This document shows, in pieces, positions 20,889 through 32,613 of a stretch of DNA of 64,000 bases (positions are counted from its first letter, which is position 1; every line of letters begins with the position of its first letter). The position numbers were made by a program, and so were the translations under genes. Source of the DNA: Hawksworthiomyces lignivorus (Eukaryota; Ascomycota; Sordariomycetes; Ophiostomatales; Ophiostomataceae); the NCBI GenBank assembly GCA_002917075.1, contig NTMA01000010.1:124001-188000 (forward strand), read 5' to 3'. Below the pieces are notes generated by a model, which saw only the letters and a program-made list of their open reading frames with translations, did not search any database and was not told the origin of the DNA.

Positions 20889-22549
20889 TGTAGAGGACGG
20901 TATAGTGAATTAAATTAATAAGGCACTCTCCTCGCTTAGACTCCGGATGATGGCTTTCAACATCACGGAATGAGGCAGTATACGATGAAGCGGTTCCGCT
21001 GAACAGACAGCACAAGTGAGCATCACGAGCGGCAGCCGAGAGGGTGGCTGGGAAAGAGCACTATATATATATGCACACGTATATTAAGAGCGCCAGCTAT
21101 GAAAACCAGCGCAGATGCAGGAGAACGATAACGAAAGTGCCTTTCAGATTACGGAAAGCTCGCGGACAGCAAAGCTCCTCAGTTACTCGATTTAGCGTCA
21201 ATTACGAGTACGTACTCGCAGACATAGGGGGATGCAGGGGGGGGTAACATGACGGAAACGGACGCAATGACACAAAGTGCCGGCGCAGGTTGTAAGGATG
21301 ATTGCGAAATTTTGGTACATTGGGTACGAAAAGTGCGGATGAAGAATGGGAGGGGGAGGGGAGTTTTGTGAGACAGCAGCGCATTGGGTAGGAGTGCACA
21401 GGGACACACACCTTTACAGAGACAAAAGGGCAAGGAACCGTAGTTTGCAGAAGTGTGCAGAGGCTAAAGCTGTTGAGTGGCTGGGCTTAGTCGTAAAGGA
21501 TGGCGGTTGCTGATGGAGTCGTGGTTGTGCCAATGTTAGCCTGTCTGATTGGGCCTTTTTTGTGAGGACAAGTCGGAATAGCCCGTAAAAATTGGGGGTT
21601 GGCAAGAAAGTGTAAGATCGAGATGGCATCCCACATTCGTCTGTTCTTCTTAAGTGATAGTGATAAGCCTGTAGATACGAGTCCGCTGCTTCCGCATTAG
21701 CAGCTAGCCCTCGGCGCACGAGGCCGCCCAGAGAGGCCGAGTTGAAAGTAGAAAGATCCCTCAGCACACTATTGGTGCTAGCAAGAGCCCGTCTATTATT
21801 CCTTCGGTCTGCTGTTATAGATATCTGTGTATAGGGCACCGGCGAAGCATGGAAAAGCAAAGGCTGGGGGTTTGTGGCATCGGAGCAAGATAAGTAGCCT
21901 TTTTTTTTTACAAGCGGACTTTTGTCTCGTCTTTTGAGTTCACGCCTACGTATCTTACGCACATTTATCTCCGAGACTCATCGTGAGAAGAGCTTCACTG
22001 GTGAGGGGCGTCCACGTTTCTGTCTGAGACGGCGGGCTCTGGCCCTCAAAACAATGCCAAGCATCTACCAATCCAGGTTCCTGGTGTTTTGTTAGCGGGA
22101 CGACGACGCCCCAGCCGTGCTGCTCTCGCTGGCAACCCCACTTCCCCAGGTCGCTGAACGAACGATAATGACGTCGCCTGCTCCGTGCCCCAAAGGGGAA
22201 AGATTCGCCAAGAATCAGAAATCTCCGACGTCACTAGCACACGCGCTCAAGAGAAAAAACCAGAATACCGTAATATCACAAACAAAGAGAAAAGCAGACA
22301 TAAATGGTTATTTGGTATTTGGGCGATTTCCTGAATTCGAGAAAATATGTATTTCTTCAGCAATTTCCCCTCTGCAAACTTCGCAGTTCTGCGATTTAAG
22401 CGGCGATCGTACAGGACTCAAAACCAGCAGCATCATACATGAAATAAAGGAACAACAGAAGACAAAAACGGAAAAGAAGCAGGAACACCTAAGAATAAAA
22501 GGAATTGGCTTTATATTGGTTCTCCTGTTGAACGTACACACAGTCAAAA
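20889..22549. other. Long divergent intergenic region
   Basis: About 1.66 kb between divergent genes. It contains a 14-base perfect palindrome at 21205-21218 (CGAGTACGTACTCG), a short TA repeat near 21061-21071, and a 182-codon minus-strand frame at 21414-21962 that has no recognisable domain and that I rejected. The promoter and leader of the sterol-desaturase-like gene lie at its right end. Confidence 0.5.
21205..21218. repeat. 14-base perfect palindrome CGAGTACGTACTCG
   Basis: Each half is GAGTACG. It is a possible protein-binding site or cruciform-prone site in the promoter region of the seven-helix gene. Direct observation; the function is unknown. Confidence 0.7.
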
Positions 22550-23551
22550 ATGGATCTCATGCTCTCACTTCCCATCGTGTCGTATTTCCTGGCACCGGGC
22601 GCCACCTCCTGGTCCACATCTCTCAACCTACTCTTTTTCTACATGACCTGGACGACCCTTGTGCTGGCCTATCCACCCCTGTATATCGAGATCGCTGGTT
22701 TGCTGGCCCTGCGGCTACTCTTCTGGCTGATCCCGTCGCTGCTGTTCCTGCTGCTCGACACACTGCTGCCGTCGCTGGCCGAGACGATCAAGATCGACGG
22801 CGCCGCCGCGCTACCGCCGCGGAGCGTTGTCCGGTTGGCAAAGCTGCTTCTACTCGCCGTAGCCAACCTCGTACTGGAAGCCACCGTTCAAGCCGGTGCA
22901 AGCCTGGCCGCGGCGGCCTTGGCGGGCGGCGACCTGCGGCACACTCTCTTCAAGACCGGTCCCACCCTACCACTCCCCTGGGCCATTGTCCGGCAGATCG
23001 CCCTGCTACTTGCCGTCCGTGAGGGCCTCACCTACTACATCCACCGCTTTCTCCTCTCACGGCCGACAAGCGCCCGCTACCGGGCTGTCCGTCAGCTGGG
23101 GGCGTGGCACACGGCGGGGCCAGCGCACGCCCGCGCGGCGCCTCCCTACAGCCTGCTTCTGTTCGCCGACCACCCGACGTCCTTCCTGCTGCACCGCTTT
23201 GTGCCGCTGTATGCCGCAGCGTTGGCGGTGCGACCGCACCTGCTTGTGCTATTCTTGTTCGTGGCGATCGTGACCGTCGAGGAGACGCTGGCACTGAGCG
23301 GCTACAGCGTGGTGCCAGGCATCCTGCTGCGTGGCATCGCCCGGCGGACTGCCGCCCACTACGCCACGTCTAGGAGCGGTGAGGACAGCTACAGCGGGTG
23401 CAATTTCGGCGCTTGGGGCTTTCTAGACTGGGCACATGGTACAAGCTCGGCGCGGACGGTAGTTCGGGATGTCCAGGACGAGGTCGCCAAACACAGCCCC
23501 GAGAAGGAGCCGAAGAAAACCTCACCAAAACGACATAGAAGGAAGGCATGA
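22550..23551 (+). CDS. Fatty acid hydroxylase/sterol desaturase superfamily protein with altered His boxes
   Basis: A single exon of 333 residues. There are four or five hydrophobic spans in the first 120 residues. A desaturase-type core follows: REGLTYYIHRFLLS, then a His-containing loop, FADHPTSFLLHRFVPLYAAA, VTVEETLALSGYSVVPG, GIARRTAAHYA and FGAWGFLDWAHGTSS. The tail is lysine-rich (EKEPKKTSPKRHRRKA) and suits ER retention. Canonical members are ER di-iron oxidases with three His boxes (HxxxH, HxxHH, HxxHH). Here the first box ends in Ser instead of His, the second is not recognisable as HxxHH, and the third keeps single His residues. A changed or lost activity is possible, although fungi have a divergent branch with similar layout. 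The start is the first ATG in frame. Confidence 0.8.
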   Translation: MDLMLSLPIVSYFLAPGATSWSTSLNLLFFYMTWTTLVLAYPPLYIEIAGLLALRLLFWLIPSLLFLLLDTLLPSLAETIKIDGAAALPPRSVVRLAKLLLLAVANLVLEATVQAGASLAAAALAGGDLRHTLFKTGPTLPLPWAIVRQIALLLAVREGLTYYIHRFLLSRPTSARYRAVRQLGAWHTAGPAHARAAPPYSLLLFADHPTSFLLHRFVPLYAAALAVRPHLLVLFLFVAIVTVEETLALSGYSVVPGILLRGIARRTAAHYATSRSGEDSYSGCNFGAWGFLDWAHGTSSARTVVRDVQDEVAKHSPEKEPKKTSPKRHRRKA

Positions 23552-23749
23552 GCATGCGCTTTTTGTTGTCTTGAAAGCTGGAATGACTTATATACAAAAA
23601 TGACCAAAAATGATGTACAAGAATTTGTAAAGAGAAAATAAAACAATGACTAGAAGAGAAATTCGTAACCAACGCCACAACGATGCAAAGTCTAATCATC
23701 TCTAGGTTGATTTGACAATATCGTATCCGATGCCATTTTCCTTCGTGTT

Positions 23750-26355
23750 TCACGCCCATTGCTTCTTCTTTTTTAACCATCGAAGCGTCTCCAGACCGGA
23801 TTGCAACCGCATGCCGATGCGTGCATCCAGTACGAAAGTTTCCCACTTTGCCACCTTGTCAAGGTACGCCTCGCATTCATCGATCTTCTTCCGACGGAAA
23901 GTCGCAACTTCTTCGGGGCTGGCAGGAGAAGGATAGAGAGCAGCATCGCATCCTTCCACGTAGTAGATCACGGCAGCCTCGTAATTCGCTGCTGCAAGCA
24001 CGTAGTCGTCTTTCGTAGGGCCCTTAAAGGCAGCTCTATCAAGGAATTAGTAATTGCCATTAATCAATGGTTGCCAAATGGAGGCAATGAGTTAACGTAT
24101 CGCTCTCACCTATCATGGATAAACAATTCTTTCTCTAGAATGGCCTTTGCCTCTTCCAATCGCCCTAGAGACCGCAAGAGCGCCACACGGCAGAGGCTAC
24201 TGATGGAGCTCTCGTCTACTGTAGCCTTAAACGTTGCTACAGCCTCAGAGCTCGCTGTACAGCGTTCCCATTGTAGGTAAGTCAGGGCCTCTTCCAGCTG
24301 TTCCGGTGACATTCTCTTGCTGAGGTTCCACAAGTACAGCATTTCTTGCGCGGGACTGGCTCCCACTGCGTCCGCCAAATCGATCTTCAGGGCCGCTGCA
24401 CGCTCTTCCCATTTTGCGACTTTGCGAATCACAAACACGTCAAAGGGCATCTGCCGGGCCATGAACTTCTTCTTGCCGGCTAACGTAGGTGCCTTGCGCA
24501 GATAAGTCTCGGCGGCCTTCTTGTGTGTCGCAGCCTTCTTCTCAGCGGCCATTTTCTCATCGCCGTCCTGCATCTGAGCCGCTTGATAGAAAGCTGTTCG
24601 ATAGAGTTCCAGCTCCGCAGACCCCGCGTTGTAGTAGTATAGCGCATGCGACCAGTTGTTCAGCTCGGCACACTGCAGAAACGTGCTACACATGAGCGGC
24701 CAGTCCATCACAGAAATAGTGTCGAGGCCCAGCTCGAATTTCGTGATAGCTGTGATCTGCCGCATACGGCCCACACGCCCAGTTGATAGCATTTCAATGG
24801 CGTCTTTCGTACGGCGGCTGGAAGCTAGCTGGCGTGCCTCCTCTACCCGCCACAGCATGCTGTCTGGATATAATGTGCGCATTTGCTTCAAAAGCGCTTT
24901 GCAGCGTTCTCGCGGGTAACCCACCATCTCTCCCGGATCCGCTAGCTCTGAAATATCGGCATCGCTAGGCAGGATGTCCGAGTTTCCCATCAAACCATTA
25001 TAGTAAGCCAGCAGCACCAGGCCAGCCATTCCGCCGTTGATGTTGGGAAATTTCGTGCTCTGCCAGAGCATGCGGACGCCACGCTCACGGTCGCCCTTGA
25101 ACCCAATAATGTAGAGCAGCCGCGAAAATGCGGGTGGCACCATGGAAATAAGCAGCAGCAAAATGCCAAAGCACATGTTGGCGCCAGAATGGATAAAGAC
25201 ATCCACCGGGTTCGTCAGCAGAGCCGCGTCAAGACCAGGATCAAAATCATCGCCGGCGCCTGCGGAGGGTGATCCATTTTGTTTTGGGCGGCGAGTATCG
25301 GTCGATTCTTTGCTGGACTGTAACAGCTTTGCAGGCTCTTCTTTGACAATCGTCGGGGGTTTCGCAGGGGGGATTGGCAACATATTTGGCGCTTTCTCTT
25401 TCTCTTTATCAGCACCTCCCTGTGGCGCAATTTGGTCAACAACCACTACACTGCTCATAGAACTCGCGGCTGTAGACGATATCGCAGTCCTCGAATCCCC
25501 AGCTGGCATTGCATTGGAGCCATCTGGCGAGGCGCTCTCGTCTTCTTCGTTCATTTCAGACTCTAAGTCCGCAAACTCGGTGTCATCGAATGCGCCAGGC
25601 ATCATATCGTCAGAGAAGGATGGCCGTTTATAACCACTAGCCCTGCCGGGTTGTGTCCGCTTCAGATAAGCTTCTTCCGCTTCCATGATGGTGTTCAGGG
25701 CAATAAACGCCTTCCGCAGTTTGTAAAAGCCCTTGATCGCTTCAGTCAAGCTCTCGTGCAGAACGCCAATAACAGCCAGCATCAGCTGAGCTTCGGCGTG
25801 CACCAAGGAATACTCGCTGCCCGGTGGGTAGATTTGGTTGGCAGGCCCAGAAGAGGCAGACGTAGACGGCCGTCCGCCAAGCCACCCCCCACTCCCGGAA
25901 CCTGAGTTTTTCTGGGCTTTCTTCATGTCGGTCCACGCGCGCGACTCACACTCTAGCAGACGGTTAGTTGCCTCGGTCATGATGTCCTTTTCAAAACCCA
26001 GCACGGAACTCATGAATGTCGATACGCCCAAGCCCAATTGATGAAATGCCGAACTGTCTTTCCGCGCACGGAGACGAGCCTCGGCCCCCTGAATGTCGTC
26101 ATTCATAATGAGGGAAGTAGACACCATAGCATCCTCCATGTCGGCGACCTCTTGGTCAAATGGTGATAATGGCAGGGACACCTCGCTGCGTGCCACGGCA
26201 GTAGTAGACGTAGATGCAGAGACAGCTGGACTAGGATCCCGGCTAGTCTTGGTGCTACCTGCAGTAGACGACCCGGAGCCAGAGGAGCCCCGGAGCCATG
26301 CTCGGAGAGACATATTGGCAGGTGCTGCTAATCTCCGGAGAAACAGGTGTAGCAC
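23750..26355 (-). CDS. IML2: Inclusion body clearance protein Iml2 (DUF3808/TTC39 family)
   Basis: Two exons (24110-26355 and 23750-24035) give 843 residues. A start at 26313 (MSLRAWLRGSSGSG) would give 829 and may be the true one. Family signatures are DMEDAMVSTSLIMNDDIQGAE, LGLGVSTFMSSVLGFEKDIM and MLAVIGVLHESLTEAIKGFY. These are followed by a low-complexity spacer (about residues 240-385), then SGANMCFGILLLLISMVPPAFSRLL and LLAYYNGLMGNSDI. The C-terminal half is built from TPR-like repeats ending in YLDKVAKWETFVLDARIG. In yeast Iml2 works with lipid droplets to clear protein inclusions, and related TTC39B regulates sterol metabolism. It is single copy here, tail to tail with the desaturase-like gene. 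The identification rests on conserved blocks across the full length. Confidence 0.9.
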
Positions 26356-27981
26356 AGTTCAGCTCTCAGGATGAAACGGGAATGACGGATATATAAAACA
26401 AGAAGCTACGGCAGCCCACGAGCACCTGCAGACGACAGTATTCAATAGGCCAATGGCACAAGCGTCGCCGTTTGACGAAGAGGATAAGTAAAAAGGAGAA
26501 AAGGAACAAAGAGCAGTGAATTTAAAATAAAAATATTTAAATTGAAAAAATTCTAAGGGGAGACGTCAGTGGATTAAAGACCCAAAAGGGGAGTAAGCAC
26601 GGGTGGATGGTGGGCTGGCAGGCGGGGCTGAGTACAGCTGCGTCCGGGACTTACGGGCGTAAATAATGCGTAGTTACGGGGCTGTCTTAGGCGGATAATA
26701 GGTAATACCTAAATCCATGCTCTGGACAATTGCTGAGATAAAAAAAAAGATGCGCCCTCCTTCCAAACTAGGCGGAGCGTACGTAAGATACGACATGTGT
26801 AATCCTTCAGGTCGCCCAGGTCGTTATCGTTTTGTCGACCTTGGGCCTTTGTCCACGACTCCCCACCTCGTGGCTTCTACGCGCAGAAGCTCGCTTTTAC
26901 TGCTCGTTCGTCTTTTCGTCCTTTCGTCTATTCGCCTTTTCGCTCTATTCCCCCCATTTTCGCCCCTTTCGGCTACCGGCTCAGTGGGACCATAAAGTAC
27001 TAGAGAGCTTGCATTTCAATGTCTCGTTCTCCTTCCTCCTTTCAAGGCTGACCAATCGACGCGGAAGGAGCCGGATACAGCGCATCAGCAATATCTCTAA
27101 ACTCAGAGGAGAGAGACCAAGCCAGCAGAACTAGAGGAATCCAGCTGCAGTTATAAGCACAGAGTAGCAGGGCGGAAATCGCAGCAGATTGTGGTTTTGT
27201 CCCTCGTGCAGGTCGCGGCTCCGAGTGTAGCGCGGGCAAAATCTGCGGAATGCTCCCCTGAACCGGGTAAGCAGCACGAGCTACCACGTTCTCTCCTTGT
27301 AAAGTGCTACCAGGCTGCCACCCAGGGCAAACTGTTCCAAATCAGATAACAGCCACCTCAGGTCTGTGCTTGGAGCTCTACCGCCAATGAATTAGGCGCT
27401 CAGGTACATATACTCGTACTCGTATGTCAACAGCCTCACTAGTGGAATGCTCAGTTACACTTGCGCATCAAATATACGTAATTCACGAAAATATACGGGG
27501 TAGTCCAGAGGAAACGCTATATCAAGTATCCATATTCTAGCTACTTACCCCGACCCAATGCTTGATCTTCAGTGTCTGCGGTCGTCGCTTCGTTTATGAG
27601 AGATAGCGGAGTGAGACAATGCGCAAAAGCTACCTACGAATACTCCGTACTCAATGTTGAGTAATACCTCTAACAATCGGATTCTTAGACAATGTAAACT
27701 CCGGGGTGAGGTTGCGCTGAATATGGAAGGCGGTGAGAGGTACATTTTCTGCCCTCCTGTGGCCATGCGAGCTCACCATCCAACCACCAGCCAAACAACT
27801 GGGACCGTCAACGCAATTCTGCCTGCTGGCTACTGGTCTTGTGCATCAAAGCTATCTGGCGCGCGCATCCAACCAACTCTACATCCATATTTTCGACGAG
27901 GCTGACAACAACGCCGCCGACAGCATAGAAATTTACCGGCAAACAAGAACATATCATCTACCACATTCTTCGCATCCAACC
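26356..27981. other. Divergent intergenic region between IML2 and SEM1
   Basis: About 1.6 kb. Only short unrelated frames occur. It contains the motif TACTCCGTAC at 27641-27650 and several TCGTACTCGTA-like stretches near 27411-27425. It holds both promoters; nothing else recognised. Confidence 0.5.
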
Positions 27982-28435
27982 ATGGCTTCCTCCTCAAGTA
28001 CAAGCAAGCCCGACGAGAAGGCTGCGGCTGCTACCACCACCGAACAAAAGCCGGAGCAGACAACACAGAAGGCCGTCACCCTTGGCGAGGATGACGAGTT
28101 TGAAGACTTCCCCGTTGATGGTGAGCAGTTCTGGAGAAGGATGGCTAGCCTTGAGGGTCTCCGATAGGTGCTAGATGATAGGCAGTGTCTATCTCGCTAA
28201 CCCTTCCCGCAGACTGGGGCGTGGAGGACACCGAGGCAGCGGGCGACGGCTCAACGAAGCACTTGTGGGATGAATCCTGGGACGATGACGACACAAGCGA
28301 TGATTTTTCGGCGCAGTTGAAGTATAGCCTTTGTTCCCAGCCCCTCTGTTGCGTTTTCTATGTTTCTTCGTTGTCGCTAATAAAAATAGGGAGGAACTCA
28401 AAAAGGTCGAAGCATCGAAGAGCCGCCGGTCTTAG
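27982..28435 (+). CDS. SEM1: 26S proteasome lid subunit Sem1/Dss1
   Basis: Three exons (27982-28120, 28213-28321, 28390-28435) give 97 residues. The acidic signature EDDEFEDFPVDDWGVEDTE is followed by HLWDESWDDDDTSDDFSAQL and ends EELKKVEASKSRRS. These are the two acidic-aromatic blocks that bind Rpn3/Rpn7 in the proteasome lid, BRCA2-type proteins and the TREX-2 complex. The N-terminal 35 residues are a Lys/Thr-rich disordered extension usual in fungi. The donor of intron 1 splits the second Asp codon of PVDDWG, and all three exons close in frame. The protein acts in nucleus and cytoplasm. It is small enough to be missed by simple gene finders. Confidence 0.94.
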
Positions 28436-29392
28436 TTTTCGCATTCCACGGATGTGGCACATTTTGAAGGCGTTCAAGGGAGGAAGGAGACCGGGCTCTA
28501 CCTCTGGACGAGGAGGAAGACAATATTATTCTTCCATGCGTCGTACATGATGATCAAGCGAAAATCAAGGCGAAATTGCCCAGCGGGCGATGCGAGATGA
28601 GAGTGCTGGCGGTTGTATTATTTGAGAAAAGACCCCTACGGAAAAGTTTATTCTACTTTTTGAGGGCGGCTTGAGAAATGTCAGTACCATGATGAGTAGA
28701 AGTGCATCACAGTCTTCAACCTAATACAAATCCTCCTACGAAGTAATGTCTCTTTACTTTTGATCCGCGAGTGCAAGACAGCTCCTCCATCTCATACAAT
28801 ATTGAATTTACACCTGTGTCCGTTAATTACCAGGCGCCTGCCGGAAGATCACAGCAATGGGATGGCATATTTGCGTAGCTACGCATCTTATGGATGCTAT
28901 TTCATAAAGAGATCCTTTTTGCCTCTGCTCAGGCCCCCGCTATACACAATATTCAATCTTTCAAGAGTTTTAAGTAGTTAGCAGGTCATCCACTAGCATT
29001 TTAGCAGACTTGTGGTTAACCGCTCTTAAATATACGTAAAGACAAGTATTACTTTTGATTTTGATTTGATATTTGGTTCCGATAGAAATAGTATGTCCTG
29101 ATGTTGCTTTATGTAACATGAATGCCGAGATACCAAAATGCCGTCCTATAAACAATCCAGCCAAACGCCTAATCCCACACAAGTAACACTGGTGCAACTA
29201 CTCATAGTTGATGGATGCCACCAAGGGAAATGCAGAGAAAATGAAAGTACAGAAGATGGCCGCCAAAGGTAGAGGAAACAAAGCAAAAAACACCCGGAGT
29301 CTATCCAGAGCTTAAGCCGTATAAAGTTATGTTCATCACTCAAGTAAACGACACCTGTCGTAGCGGCTCGTGCACTTAGCAACACAGATTGC
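28436..29392. other. Convergent 3' region, no gene recognised
   Basis: About 960 bases between SEM1 (+) and the Mpv17 relative (-). Short frames at 28760-28981 and 29146-29385 have no recognisable content. Confidence 0.5.
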
Positions 29393-30496
29393 CTATTCTA
29401 GGCGAATCATCGGAGCGTCGGGAATGTGTGCCCTGTTCTGCTGTACATCCTCAGCGGCGTTTGTGAGCGAAAGGTATGCGGTCCACGCAATACCGACGGT
29501 GGACACGAAGGGCTAAAAATCTGTTAGGGACTCGGAACAGAAATAACAGAAAAAGAGGAGCATGTGTCGACTCCGAAGGAAAGACAACGCACCAGCTGGA
29601 ATTGCACAGGCATAAGTCGGAAATTGATGATCTGTACCGCGGGCCAGATCATGAAATTGGCTTTGAGGGTCGGGACAAACATGTCACGTAGCTTCGTCTG
29701 TACGGCCCGTCGTCCACCACCTTCGGTCACTGTCATGACCGTGAAGAACCATGCAATGCCCAGAGGGGCAAAGATGAGCTGATCAAACGCCACGCGCTTC
29801 ATAGCCGGGCCGAACGCACTGGTCTTGGTGATCGGGAAGCTCCGCTCGAGGAACCGAAACCACTTGTACTGGATCGGGGCCATGCCAAAGCCATACGCCA
29901 TAAACCGAGTAAGGCGCTCAAAGTCAAATGGCGGTGGCAGCGCCTTGGACTCGGGGATCAGCTCACGGTCCAGCAGTGAGTTCTTGCGGCCATTGTCTTC
30001 GATCTCGATAGAGAGGCCATCGTCGTCCTTCGTGTCGAATTCCTTTCGGAGCGAACGCTGTCGGACGGAGGTGATTGTTTGAGCTACGGTGTCAGCGATG
30101 CCGCCGAGGACGGAGTTGGTCACCATCATAGTGAGCACTAAGTGAGCCTAAGCGTCAGCCGCTGGATGAAATAAGTCCCTGATAACAGAGTGGAGTTCCG
30201 GGGTACGAACAAGGCCGCTCTTCGTAGTATGCATTGAACCGGCTGCTCAGCCGCGCGACGATGGCCATTTGGATGAAAAAGATCACAGCGTGCAACAGAG
30301 GCTAGGAACGATTAGCGATGCATCCTCCAAGGTCTATCAAAACAATTAAGGGCATTATCGTCTCTGATGGATCATGATGGCAGATGAGAAATGACCAAAA
30401 GGGACAAAAATGGAAAAAGGTACTAACAATTTGGCCATAGATGAACTTGCTATTGATCGACCGTATAAAACGTCGCTGGGTAAGTTCCCAAGTCAT
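29393..30496 (-). CDS. Mpv17/PMP22 family membrane protein
   Basis: Four exons (30428-30496, 30211-30301, 29593-30137, 29393-29512) join to 274 residues. The family pattern is complete. MTMVTN-type helix 1 is VTNSVLGGIADTVAQTIT. The middle has RLTRFMAYGFGMAPIQYKWF and RVAFDQLIFAPLGIAWFF. The end has the signature WPAVQIINFRLMPVQFQL plus FVSTVGIAWTAYLSLTNAAE. Family members (Sym1, Mpv17, PMP22) are four-helix proteins of the mitochondrial inner membrane or peroxisome and may form metabolite channels. The 60-residue polar loop between the first two helices (rich in Asp/Glu/Ser) is longer than in Sym1 and typical of a second fungal paralogue. The short N-terminal exon, encoding MTWELTQRRFIRSIN, is supported by phase but is the least certain part. 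An alternative start lies at 30268. Confidence 0.87.
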
Positions 30497-31123
30497 TGTG
30501 ATGTGTTGTGCGAGAGAAAAGACTGGGGACAAAAGAAAAAGAAGAAACAAGGAATGGAGAGGGAGGTCCAAGGTCACCCAGATAGGAAATGCGTAGTGTG
30601 TATGGTCGGTCTATGACGACAGGCAGTGAGACAGTTATCGCCGAGTTGCCTGTGGGCTTTATCTCGTTGTCGCTAGGGGCGTTTTCGGTCGACGAAAGAC
30701 TTTCCCAAGCACAAGAACCGCTAGCGAAAATGGGTTCGAAAATGGGCAGTATCAAGAGGCTCCCAGAACCTGCTTGTTTCGTGATTCTAGAATGTAAAAA
30801 GGAGTCTGAGATTAGCAAAAGTCGAAAGAAACGAGGGGAAAAAAGAGAACAGCTGTTCCCCTTTGTTCCGCGACAACTGCTGTCAGAAATCCGGAAATGT
30901 TGGAACAGCCGGGAAAAGCCACAAAGAAACGCTGCGCCACATAGATGCGCAACCTTCCAGAATGCGATTTACAGGTAATCAATTACTTGTTAGCTCCCCA
31001 TATATTTTTATGGACCCCTTCTTGTCCTCTATTGTTCAAGGAGGGCCATTCGCTACATTTCTGCTCTGGACAGTCAACGCAAAAATCACAGTCCTATTAT
31101 ATCGCATATAACTATCTGCCCAA
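30497..31123. other. Intergenic region
   Basis: About 630 bases upstream of the Mpv17 relative and downstream of the PTH11-like gene, both on the minus strand. No gene seen. Confidence 0.5.
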
Positions 31124-32613
31124 TTATTCTGCTCTGGCATTCACCGATGTTTCTGTTGTCACCAGGATCTGCTTATTCTGGTTGTCTCTTGACGCGGTCA
31201 GCGTTGCCATTTGCGTCAGCAACTTGTCGTAGCCTCCATCCTCTGATGGCCTCCTGGCGGTGCAGACGACGTAGACGCCTGTTTCTTTTCTCCCGTTGTC
31301 CCCATTTAGAATATAAGCCTTGTCGGGAGACAAAACACTCCCTATGCCGGGCATACTAGATTGCACGGAGTCTTCCATGTCATCCCAAGGGCCGGAAGCC
31401 GGCCTCGTCCCAGCTGCAGGCTTGACCCCCGGCTCGCCGCCACTTTTCTGGAAGGTCTGGCTACGGCTCACCAGCGACGACTTCAGCTCCACCGCCTTCC
31501 TAGAAAATAGCGGCCGTAGTGTCGGGATGCTTGAGCACAATATGGCACAGTTCATCTCGATGACCGACCAGCTCGCCGCTTCCGTGTTGTCCCAGGTAGG
31601 ATCTTGAGTAACAACAGCTTCTCGGAGAGTGAGGATGCGTATGACGGAAACGATGCACACACTAGAAATGTCAGAAAATGCTTCAGGCGCATTTGCGTTT
31701 CGTAGATTGAGACGTACAAAAACCCAACACAGAAGATGCCAAAAACGACCACTTTCTGTCGGCGCGGAAGCTGCAACTTCAAAACCGACGGCAGCGGTAT
31801 CATGAAAATGGCGCTGTCGCTCGCGATATTCATTGCTGACGAAAAGTACCACACCGGCAGCGTGCTAAGGCACCAATTCTTGGTAGTTGGGACGATCAGC
31901 GCAATGGGGACGCAAGTTAGCCCCAGCAGAGTGCCCTGCGCGATCGCCCAGATAACGACGAAGACCATCATCCAAAAGCATATTTTGCGAATGACGTTGG
32001 AATGAAAGATACGATAATATTGCAATAGGAACGAAATCTTGATGACGTTCATCGTGAGGTTATACAAAATGATGTTGATGTAGAGATACTGCATGCACAA
32101 ATGGGTCAGGTCTTTAGTCGAACTTGTAATATATCAACTGCATAACGAATTCGAACATACATTCAGTTGGTTGCGCTGGTTTTCCGACGAGACCACCCAC
32201 GAATGGCGTCCAAGTCCATATTTTGCCTCTAAAGGAAGACAAGCAGTTAGCTCCAGAAAGTATAATAGGTTCAGGTAAGGAAAATTTTCAACATTATAAT
32301 ATAATATGTGCTGAGGTCACTCATACCAAAACATGTCGCAATAGATACGAGGATAGCGAGTATCTGCATTAACAGTTAGCTCTACAAAAGTGTCTTTTTT
32401 TCCTTCTTATGCTCCATAAAGTCACGTCCATACCTGCGCAATCAACATTGTCCAGTCATCCAAGCCAGCAGCTTTCAAGATGCGGCATCTTGTATACAGA
32501 CGTAGCAACAGAACGCCCAAGGACACAGCCGCGAAAGCAACGGCGATAGTTATCACAGCTGCTGCTTTGGACTGCATATCCGCTGCCGGGTCGTGGGAAA
32601 CCACGGTTGACAT
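31124..32613 (-). CDS. PTH11-like integral membrane protein (fungal rhodopsin-like domain)
   Basis: Five exons (32434-32613, 32327-32363, 32161-32228, 31718-32088, 31124-31661) give 397 residues. Seven spans occur: AVITIAVAFAAVSLGVLLL; MLIAQILAILVSIATCFG; INIILYNLTMNVIKISFLLQ; WMMVFVVIWAIAQGTLLGL; SSAMNIASDSAIFMIPLPSV; VVVFGIFCVGFFVCIVSVIR; and SWSVIEMNCAILCSSIPTLR. Conserved family features are LRLYTRCRILKAAGLDDW after helix 1, YGLGRHSW before helix 3, and the DxTW..xE..xWSxIE..C.I.C.S.P.LRPL ending. No CFEM domain precedes it, so it is the CFEM-less PTH11-like type, implicated as receptors for surface or chemical cues. The 130-residue tail is polar and ends in TSVNARAE. Small exons of 37 and 68 bases make the model intricate, but all phases agree. 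Confidence 0.87.

Noticed and set aside
21414..21962. A 182-codon minus-strand open frame
   Set aside because: No domain, odd composition, no supporting splice sites, and it lies in a long promoter region; probably chance.
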